NCBI RefSeq assembly: GCF_001637205.1 | Contig: NZ_LVJH01000058.1 | Coordinates: forward strand, 62,001-126,000 | DNA: 64,000 nt | Direction of reading: 5' to 3' | From: Paenibacillus glacialis | Lineage (GTDB): Bacteria > Bacillota > Bacilli > Paenibacillales > Paenibacillaceae | Shown here: positions 16,045-25,200 of the stretch, in pieces | Layout: every line of letters begins with the position of its first letter | How positions within the stretch are numbered: the first letter of the stretch is position 1 | Position numbers and translations under genes: made by a program | Notes under the pieces: generated by a model | What the model was told of the DNA's origin: nothing | The model's input: the letters and a program-made list of their open reading frames with translations, nothing else | Database searches by the model: none

Positions 16045-16644
16045 TTATTTAAACCATCCTTTTTCCTTAAAACGTGTGATGGCTTCGATTCGGTTAGTAA
16101 CGTCGAGCTTATCTAGAATAACAGATATATAATTACGTACGGTTCCCGTTGTAATATACAAAGTGGTAGCGATTTCCTTCGTATTCTTACCATCGGCAAT
16201 CATTTGTAGAACTTCTTTCTCCCGATCAGTAAGCGGACTTTCCTGACTGTAAGCACCATCTACGAGCTCTGGCGCATAGATGCGTCGTCCCGCCATTACA
16301 CTGCGAATACTACTCGCAAGTTCCTCACTTGGGCTGTCTTTTAACAAATAACTGCTTACTCCCGCTTTAAGCGCACGTTCGAAATATCCAGGTCTAGCAA
16401 ACGTAGTTAATATAATCACTTTACAGTTGTATGCCTTCAATTCCTCAGCCGCATCAAGGCCACTCTTCGCCGGCATTTCAATATCCATGATACAAATATC
16501 TGGTTGATGAAGGTGAACCAAAGATACGGCTTCTTCACCATTACTTGCTCTGCCGACAACCGTCATATCCTCTTCCAAATCAAGTAAGGAAGCAAGAGCA
16601 CCCAGTAGCATTCGCTGATCTTCAGCAATGACTATACGAATCAT
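16045..16644 (-). CDS. desR: DesR-like response regulator of the desaturase gene
   Basis: 199 residues, NarL/FixJ family. The receiver contains the acidic pair (AEDQRML), the phospho-acceptor Asp54 in CIMDIEMPAKSGLD, Thr in ILTTFARPGYF and Lys in YLLKDSPSEELA. The LuxR-type helix-turn-helix is LTDREKEVLQMIADGKNTKE and the C-terminus is IEAITRFKEKGWFK. From memory these blocks match Bacillus subtilis DesR closely, including Asp54. Its ATG overlaps the desK stop codon as ATGA. On cold shock phosphorylated DesR activates des; candidate sites are visible upstream of des in this window. Confidence 0.93.
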   Translation of the reverse strand: MIRIVIAEDQRMLLGALASLLDLEEDMTVVGRASNGEEAVSLVHLHQPDICIMDIEMPAKSGLDAAEELKAYNCKVIILTTFARPGYFERALKAGVSSYLLKDSPSEELASSIRSVMAGRRIYAPELVDGAYSQESPLTDREKEVLQMIADGKNTKEIATTLYITTGTVRNYISVILDKLDVTNRIEAITRFKEKGWFK

Positions 16645-17783
16645 AACCCCGTCTCCCTTTCCGGTTTCTTGACATTGTTAGGTACTGTAATGACCAGAAG
16701 CGTTCCACTATCTGACACGACTTTAAGGCTTCCATTAACAAATTCAAGCCGTTCCATCATACCGTTCAGACCATTACCTCTAAAGCAATTGTTACTTTCA
16801 TCCATAACGATACCGATCCCATTATCTTTTACTCTGATAACTAGATCTGTCCGAGAAGCTTCAATGCCTATGGTGCATGAGGACGCTTCGCTATGTTTCA
16901 CCACATTAGTAACAGCTTCCTTGAGGCACATACTAAGGACATTTTCCGTAAGCAATGAGGTGTACTTCAGTGTCGGATCACCTTCAATACTGCACTCAAT
17001 ATCAGCTGCCTTAAGAATCTGACTAACACGATAAATCTCATCTTCAACTCTTGTTCCACGCATCTCTGTAACCATTTCTCGTACTTCCTTTAACGCGCTT
17101 CTTGCTGTTTGGCGAACATCGTTAATTTCAGCTTGGGCTTGCGTAATATTCTTACTCATTAATTTGCTAGCTAGATCGCTCTTCAATCCAATGAGAGAAA
17201 GCTTCTGACCCAAAGTATCATGCAAATCACGAGCAATTCTCTGCCGTTCCTCTAGCTTTACAAGTTCAGATATTCGTTTATTTGCATCCTCAAGCTGACC
17301 TTGCAGCTTATCACTCTTGTTCCGATTATAGGTATTCACAGGAAGCAGAATTACCCCAATCAGACTCATGACAATAAATGGAAACTGTGTAATGAACAAA
17401 GGATTTTGTGATACAAATCCATAATTAATGCTTACAAATGTCGTGACAAGGTGAATGCAATACAGTGTAATAAATCCAGGTTTACTCTGAATATTTCCGA
17501 TAAAAAGAGCTAAGAAGATAGCAAAATAAACATAACCAAACAACAAGGTCATGCCTATTGAGATGACAATCTGTACGCTTGTCCAAAAGTATATCTGCCA
17601 TCCTCTTGTTACAAACGACAGCACATAACATCCTAGAAAGACAATAGTCATAATAACGCCGGAAGCGATCTGATAGGATGATGACGCGCGAAATATGAAA
17701 TAAAAAGGGAGGATACAAAAGACGACCCATACGTATGGACTTAGTCCCGTGTTCTTATGGAATATTTGATACCATTTCGGCAT
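16641..17783 (-). CDS. desK: DesK-like membrane thermosensor histidine kinase
   Basis: 380 residues. The N-terminal half holds about five hydrophobic helices (for example VWVVFCILPFYFIF and FIVMSLIGVILLPV). A coiled-coil linker (DKLQGQLEDANKRISELVKL) leads to the HisKA_3 phospho-acceptor His188 in RQRIARDLHDTLGQ, the same residue number as in Bacillus subtilis DesK. The HATPase part has CLKEAVTNVVKHSEAS and DNGIGI, then GNGLNGMMERL. The start of the first helix has polar residues (HKNTG) at the place of the 'sunken buoy' thermosensing motif. It senses membrane ordering at low temperature. It sits between des and desR, as in Bacillus. Confidence 0.93.
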   Translation of the reverse strand: MPKWYQIFHKNTGLSPYVWVVFCILPFYFIFRASSSYQIASGVIMTIVFLGCYVLSFVTRGWQIYFWTSVQIVISIGMTLLFGYVYFAIFLALFIGNIQSKPGFITLYCIHLVTTFVSINYGFVSQNPLFITQFPFIVMSLIGVILLPVNTYNRNKSDKLQGQLEDANKRISELVKLEERQRIARDLHDTLGQKLSLIGLKSDLASKLMSKNITQAQAEINDVRQTARSALKEVREMVTEMRGTRVEDEIYRVSQILKAADIECSIEGDPTLKYTSLLTENVLSMCLKEAVTNVVKHSEASSCTIGIEASRTDLVIRVKDNGIGIVMDESNNCFRGNGLNGMMERLEFVNGSLKVVSDSGTLLVITVPNNVKKPERETGL

Positions 17784-17861
17784 GGTCGTCTCACCCTCTT
17801 TTTGTATGCCAACTGAATTTATTTGAATATATTCTAATCTATTTTAGTGTACCACACTTCA

Positions 17862-18920
17862 TTATTTTTCTTGTAAACTAGGTTTAGTAACCTTTAATTT
17901 CTCTGCTACGGAATCCAAGTTACGAAGCCGATTTTTTAACTCACCAAAACCAATAAAGGTTTTATTCTTCTCATCCCACAGGCGGAAGTTAAGTGATTTC
18001 AGACTCGTCCTAAGTGTAATGGTAGTCGCATGATGAAGAGGTGGTGTTGAATTATGCGCTTCTTCCAAACGATAGTTCGGTACTTTTGGGCTCAAATGGT
18101 GAACGTGGTGGAAACCAATATTACCTGTGAACCATTGAAGAACCTTTGGAAGTTTGTAATACGAGCTTCCGTCCACTGCGGCTTTTACATAATCCCATTC
18201 ATCTTCGTTCTCAAAGTAGGAATCCTCGAACTGATGTTGGACATAGAATAACCAAATCCCAAGACACCCTGACACGAAGAAGACCGGACCTTGAACCAAT
18301 ACAAATGCCTGCCAGCCAATAGCCCAGATCAACAATGAATAGATCGCTACAAGAGATATGTTCACAACGTAGGTATTAATACGTTCTTTGCGTTTCGCGC
18401 CTTTACGGTTAAAGCGATATTGAAACAAGAATACACTGATTGGACCGAGTCCAAACATGACTAACGGATTACGATAGAAGCGATATGCCAATCTGCGCAT
18501 CTTAGAAGCCTCTAAATATTCATCTATGGTAAGAAGCCACATATCTCCTGTGCCCCGTTTATCTAGATTACTACTGGTTGCATGATGCATAGTATGCGTG
18601 TATTTCCATTGTTCGAAAGGAACCAACGCAACGATACCTGTAATCGTTCCAACGATCTTATTAGCTAATTTGTTTTTGAAGAACGCTTGATGTGTACAAT
18701 CATGGAAAATAATAAAGGTTCTGATCACAAATCCAGAAGTGACAATCGCCAATACTATTGTCAACCAATAAGAAACAGAAAGACTAAGATAGGCGGCATA
18801 CCAGAGCACTATTAAGGGTCCAATTGTATTTATTAGCTGTCTAACACTCGATTTTATCTCGGTTTTCTCAAAAGGTGCAACCTTTTTACGTAAGCTGTTG
18901 ACTTGTTTAGCCTCGGACAT
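17862..18920 (-). CDS. des: Acyl-lipid fatty acid desaturase
   Basis: 352 residues, four or more membrane helices. All three histidine boxes of membrane di-iron desaturases are present: HDCTH (in FHDCTHQAFF), HTMHH (in TMHHATSS) and HHVHH (in GFHHVHHLSP). The gene is followed by desK and desR in the same direction, so the enzyme is the cold-induced desaturase that restores membrane fluidity by putting a double bond (delta-5 in Bacillus subtilis) into existing phospholipid acyl chains. The ATG has AGGAGGAAAAC upstream. The promoter has a good -10, a poor -35 and repeats at the activator positions. Confidence 0.94.
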   Translation of the reverse strand: MSEAKQVNSLRKKVAPFEKTEIKSSVRQLINTIGPLIVLWYAAYLSLSVSYWLTIVLAIVTSGFVIRTFIIFHDCTHQAFFKNKLANKIVGTITGIVALVPFEQWKYTHTMHHATSSNLDKRGTGDMWLLTIDEYLEASKMRRLAYRFYRNPLVMFGLGPISVFLFQYRFNRKGAKRKERINTYVVNISLVAIYSLLIWAIGWQAFVLVQGPVFFVSGCLGIWLFYVQHQFEDSYFENEDEWDYVKAAVDGSSYYKLPKVLQWFTGNIGFHHVHHLSPKVPNYRLEEAHNSTPPLHHATTITLRTSLKSLNFRLWDEKNKTFIGFGELKNRLRNLDSVAEKLKVTKPSLQEK

Positions 18921-18992
18921 CTCGTGTTTTCCTCCTCAGATACAACGCTTTTTGGGGAACGTATCACAACGTCAGCGTAGTTTACTTTCATT

Positions 18993-19058
18993 ATTATAAA
19001 TTGGCAACCTCGATCGTAGTAGTCATAAACGTCAACTCGAGAGTATGACAAACGTCAT
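18993..19058 (-). promoter_or_regulatory. des promoter with candidate DesR-P binding sites
   Basis: On the minus strand a perfect -10 TATAAT (18998-18993) lacks a good -35. Two similar 14-bp elements lie upstream: ATGACGTTTGTCAT (19058-19045, an inverted repeat) and TTGACGTTTATGAC (19035-19022), 23 bp apart. Their centres fall near -65 and -42 relative to the expected start. In Bacillus subtilis DesR-P covers about -28 to -77 of des, so the placement fits. A third CTGACGTTGTGATA-like element lies downstream at 18975-18962. Confidence 0.65.
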
Positions 19059-19163
19059 GTTTGCTGGTAATAAATCACAATGTTTAAATTCACATGTAGC
19101 CTATTCCTCCGTATTATTTCAGATTAACTAAACGATTACATTATATCCAACCACAACATCAAT

Positions 19164-19200
19164 AACCTCCCCAGCTCGAATTGAGCATGAGGAGGTTGGT
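19164..19200 (-). terminator. Weak terminator candidate after the amylopullulanase gene
   Basis: AACCTCC (19164-19170) pairs with GGAGGTT (19191-19197), with an inner GCTC/GAGC stem. There is no clean T-run on the minus strand. Confidence 0.45.
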
Positions 19201-19214
19201 TCTTGACCCTTGTT

Positions 19215-22200
19215 TTACTGAATTTTATGGAGTAAATTCACAATAGCTTGAGCGCTTTCTGCACGGCTCGTGTTGGACTTCGGAACGAATTCTTTCTTGC
19301 TGTGTCCATTCATTAATCCAAGCGATGTAACCGCTCGAACCTCTTCAACAGCCCAAGAACTAATCTGCTGTTCGTCAATGAATGCAGACGCCGAACTATT
19401 AGGTACAGCTGATGCTTCGTTGTTCAACTGATAGGCACGCAGGATCATCATAGCCATTTCTTCTCGTGTAATGGTTGCTTGTGGTGCGAATGTGGACTCA
19501 TTCTTACCCTTCACCAATCCATTGTGGTACGCAGTCGAAACCGCGGAAGCATACCAAGAACTACTATCGACATCTGTGAAGGACACGCTACCTGCATCCT
19601 TTAAGCTTAAAGTCCGAACGAGCATAGCTGCGAACTCAGCACGAGTCAACTTTTGGTCTGGATTAAATGTACTGTCCGTCGCGCCTTCTACCACATGCTT
19701 AGCTGCGAGTTCCATGATAGCAACTTGAGCCCAGTGACCTTGTACATCTGCAAACAATTTATTATATTCTATTACTACATACTTACCTGAATGGTTCACG
19801 TTCGCTTTAAGTTTACCATTCTCCCAATAGCCACCAACATACTCGACCTTTCCATCGTCCGAAACGGAGTACACACCAAGGAGTTTCTTATCTGCTGATG
19901 GATCAACAGTAAAGGCTACCGTTATTGCTGATGAGAAAGACTCTGTTTTCACTTCTTTTCCATCCTTCATTTTGAGCGATAGGTCGAAATCAAACATCTT
20001 ACTTGCTAATTTCAGCTGCGTTGTCGAGTTATCTGATTTCCCGATAAGGGATTTTGCTGAAGCTTGGGTCACTTCATCCATCTTAAAGGAGATGACAGCG
20101 CCCTCAGATTGGCTAGCCGGAATCAACTCCTGAGTGACCTTCAATAACGATGAAGGAAGTTGAACCGAGAAATCGCCTTTATTGATTTCAATTGGATTGG
20201 CTCCCACAAGTTCTGCTGCTTTCAACGGTAGCAGAACACCATTCTCTTTCGCTGCGAGATCAATGGAAATTTTCTCTTTTCCTTTTCTCAATAATTCTTC
20301 ACTCACGATCTTCTGCGTCTGGGTAGCACTATTGCTATTGCTATAGTTACTACTACTGTTACTATTGTCGGTTCCAGGTCCTACTCCAGTTCCAGTATCT
20401 CCCGGTACTGCTACAAGAATAACGGTTCCACCTTCATTCATCCCTGGAAGACTAAAGCTTACTTTCTGATCGTTCGTTACGTTATAAATCTTGCCGCTGT
20501 ACTCGTCTTTCACTTGAATTCCTTTCTCAAACGGCACACAAATTGTAACGTCTTTAGTAGCTGTTCTTGTGTTAATGACTGTAACAACATTCTGGCTATC
20601 CACATTTTTGCTAAATGCCAGGTATCCTCCTTCATTAGAAGCAGCAAGTGATGTCCGTGTTCCTTTGGAGAACAATTTGGAATACTTAGCACGGATAGTC
20701 AACAACTTCTGGTAATGATCATGTAATGCTTTTTCCGTATCTAATTGATTCCACGGCATATCTGAACGGTTTTCGCTGAACTCCCCTTTACTCATATCAC
20801 CCGCATTGTTTCCGGAACGACCTAATTCTTCACCGTAGTAAATAACAGGCTGCCCTTTAGAAGTAATTTGTAGCGCTGCAGCGATCTTCAGCTTGCCTTT
20901 ATCTCCTTTTACGTAATCGTTCAAGAAACCATTCTCATCATGACTACTTAGGAACTGTCCCATAGTTCTTGTGTTATCCATTTGTGCTTCTCGGTTAGCT
21001 AAGTATGCTTCTACCGATTCTATCTTTCCATCGGCAAAGTCTCTTGCATTCTCTTTGAAGCTGAAATCAAGAAGACTGTCCATTTGACCACTTTGGAGCG
21101 TACCTCCGTCACTGCCTACGCTTGCACCAAAGTATTCTCCAATCATTTTGAAATCGGGATCAATCGTAGTCAATGCATTCTTGAATGCTTTCCATGTCGT
21201 GTCATCCACATGTTTGACTGTATCTACGCGGAAATAATCAATCGTATCTCCACGATCTGTTCTAGCCCGATCTAACCAGCCTGCCTGCCAATCAATCAGT
21301 TGCTTTCGAACGTCACGATCTTCTGTTTTTAAATCAGGAAGTTGTGCTAATTCTCCCTTAATTGGATCTTCCTCTGATGACATGCCATCTGTTCTCAGCA
21401 TGTTAGCGAAACGATCCTTATCAGCCTGTGTGATACCAGGTCTAGCGTCATTTTCTTTAAGACCGTAGCCCGTATGATTCAAGACTACGTCTACCATAAT
21501 CTTAATCCCTTTATCATGAGCTGTATCAATGAGCTCTTTGAACGTTGCTAGATCGCCAAGATGTTCGTCGATCTTCGTGAAGTCCTTAGCCCAATACCCA
21601 TGATAACCATACTGTTTACTATTGAAATCAAGACCTTTGTTGAAATCGATATTGTCTACGATCGGTGTAATCCATAATGTATTTATACCCAACTGTTGCA
21701 TATAATCCAACTTATCAATAAGACCTCTAAAGTCACCACCATGGTAAGCTTCGAGATGCGTTTTATCGACATCTTGATTGTTCGTTGGATCACCATCCTT
21801 ATAACGATCCGTTAAAGCGAAGTAAATGCGGGCTTCGTCCCAATCGAAATCGAGTTTGCCTGTGTACGTTCTCGCCTTAATTTCTATGGTTGCTCGATGT
21901 GTATGCTTGTTACCGAATTGATCCACCAAAGTAATTGGAATGTTCTTCAGTCCGGTAGCAATGGAATCCTTTACACCAAAGGTTTGTTCCATAAGATCCG
22001 TATCGATCTTCACTTTTGAAGGTCCACCCAATGCCGTAAGATCCATATAGGCTTCCTTGTAGGTCGTCGATTGATCATTTGAAGAAACTTTCAGTTTCAA
22101 TACAGCATTCTCCTTAGACGAGATTACCGTTGGATTGATGGTCGATTGAATTTTGACCACAGGGATGTAGTATTCCACGACCGATTTACCGTTAACCGTA

Positions 22201-25200
22201 TTGTGCGGATCTGTAACTTCAATCGTTTTTCCATCATTCGTTATCAAGAATGTGTATTCATAAGTACCATTCTTCACGTTACTTAATGTATAACTAAACC
22301 ATTCCTTCGTTCGATCGTAAGTCATAGCATATTCCGTACCGTTGACTTTCACTTTTGCATTCGTGATTTTGGTCATTTGACCGCTTTCATAAAGAGCATC
22401 GTCTCTATACATAAACGTAATGTTTCCATCATTCAGAACGGGTCCCCTGATGCTTGGCAATATATCAAGTTCTTGGACCATACTCGTCACATTAACTTTG
22501 GTAAACATAGCTCCAGGTGTCACCGGAATAGTGCGATCATCCGGAAAATCCTGTTTGGCAGTGTTCCAATCTGTCCCTTTGCGAAGAACAAAGCCGACGC
22601 CCATCGCTTGAGGTCCAATTTCAATCATCACAGACGCCACACCGTTCTCTACCTTTTCAAAATTAATCTGGTCATTCTTCACACCCGTGTTCCATACCCA
22701 AAGATTCCAATCTTTGTAATCCTTATCTGGACGGATGTAATTGAATTGGACGTAACGCTTGTCGTTAACGGGTTCCGTCGTAACGGTAACCGTTATGTTT
22801 GTTGTCTTGCCGCCATAAGTGACTTTAATCGTTGCAGTGCCTTTAGCGACTGCCTTTACTAAGCCTTTTGCCGTCACGGTAGCCACTTGCATGTCACTTG
22901 AACCGTAAGTAGCTTGATTCGTTACCGTTCTCTGGCTGCCATCATCGTATTTCGCATTTATGGCTGTTTGATGACTTTTACCTACTTCTAGAGCGTATTT
23001 GGTTGTGTCGGGTTCTAACGATCTAACTACTGCTGCTGCAGTATCTTGTTGGATAATAACTGCAGTTAAAGGATTAAGAGTAATCGAATCCGCCTTTAGT
23101 ACAAATCCAGATTTCGTAGAAACCTCATTGAGTCCTGCTTCATCATTATCTACTAGAACCTTACCAGTCGTTAAATCTTCATCCAACGTCATGGTTCTCT
23201 CCTTACTGTCTGCATTCACAAATACATAATAATGACCCGTTCCATCTGTTGCTTTGTTCTTGTAACCCATAATAAGATCCCTTGATTGAACCTCTGGCGC
23301 TGAGATCAAAGTGATATTAGAGTCTACTAGTGACTTATCACCTAGTCTAAACGCATCCGTTGATTTTCTTAATGCTATCAATCCTGTTGTATATTCTCTA
23401 GTTGTATTGTTCACAGGATATTGCATTTCGTTCGTTGCTTTCTCCCAATCAAACTTGTTAATTGCATCGGAAGAGTCATAGGAGTCATGTACGAAATAAC
23501 CAAACACACCACCTGCCTCATCTGCTAATTCATGATATTTCTGTTCTGGCTTTCCTGCTGCTTTCCACTGCTTGGTTCGCCCATATTCCTGTCCTGCATG
23601 GAGAAAGGCAGTCCCTTGGGACGTCAGTATTAACAGATTTCCAATTCGTATCCGCTTATGGATCTCCAGATCATTCGCCGCTATGGAAGGATCTTTCTTA
23701 ATCGACTGAGCAATAATATCATACAACGGCAGGTTGTCATGGGCTTCGATATATTGCACCATGTCACCCGGGTCATCATCAGCCGTATTACTTGGCTGCG
23801 CTTTGATATTGTTGAGGATCACGTTGATGTCGCGCGCGCCACCCGTGATAAATCTTGGCTCTCCTTCATTACCAAAACCGGATTTCAATTCGTTTCTTAT
23901 CTCATCGGAGAACACGCCCACACTGTCGGTTTTATCCATCCAGTCCTGGTCTGCCCCTTTACCTGCTAACGAAGGATCTGCCGCGGCTCCACCAAAGGTT
24001 CTCCACCCTTCGCCTATAAATAATGCTTTAGGATTGATTGCTTCTGCTGCATCATAGGCATTCTGTACAGCATCATAGGTTGCATCGCCCATCATATCCC
24101 AGCGCATTCCATCAATTTTGTATTCGTCAAACCAATATTTAACAGAGTCTACCATCAATTTCTCTGCCATCTTATGATTCGTTGCTAGATTGTTACCGAA
24201 GCCACCAATGTTGTTTCCATTTGCATCTTGAAATGCATAGTAGTTAGGGACGATATCATTCAATAAACTTGCTTGAGCCATATGGGTATATACAACATCT
24301 AAGACTACACCCATACCGGCATCATGGATCGCATCAATCATCGCTTTCAATTCTTTAATTCTGAGTTCCGGATCTGTAGGATCTTCTGAATAAGCACCAT
24401 CCGGTGAGAAATAGTTGTGTGGATCATAACCCCAGTTGTATTCATTGTCTCGAGCTGAATAATCCAGTTCTCTTTCCTTCATCAAACTTTCATCCCCGTA
24501 GTACCACGCCATTACAGGTAGTAATTGAATGTGCGTAACACCAAGAGATTGAAGGTAATCCAGCTTACTTTTGAAAGCATCGAAAGACCCCCACGTTGCA
24601 TTATTCAAATCATTCTCAATCGTTGGGTCTGATGTAAAGTCTCTCACATGGATCTCCCAAATGATTGCATCCTCTCTATTCTCATAGCCCTTAATATCGG
24701 CATAATCAAAACCTGCTGGATCCGTTCCACTTAAGTCCACGATAGCGGCCTTTCCTACAGCATCTCTGTCAGGACCCACTTCTCCTTTGGTGTTCACTCT
24801 GAATTCCGCCATAGATTTAGCGTATGGATCAAGTACCTGTTTCGTTTCACCATTATTCGTTACTTCATATTGATAGTAATAACCTTTGAGATCCGTAACA
24901 TTGGCTCCTATCAGATCACCTGGGGCAACCCCAGCAGTCCATACGCCCTTGTCTCCTTTAACTAAGTTAGCACTACCCATCAACTGTGTAGAATCATCTT
25001 TGTTGTACACATTCGCAATAACAGAACTTGCCTTAGGTGCCCATAGTTTAAATGTTACACTCCCTGCCTTATATGTTGCTCCGAGATCATCACCCTCGTA
25101 GTTGTACATTTCATCGAGCATTTTCCAACCGGTGATAGCGGTTACATTTCTTCCTGAATAAGTGATACTTAACGGGGTATTCTCCAATTCAAACGGGCTT

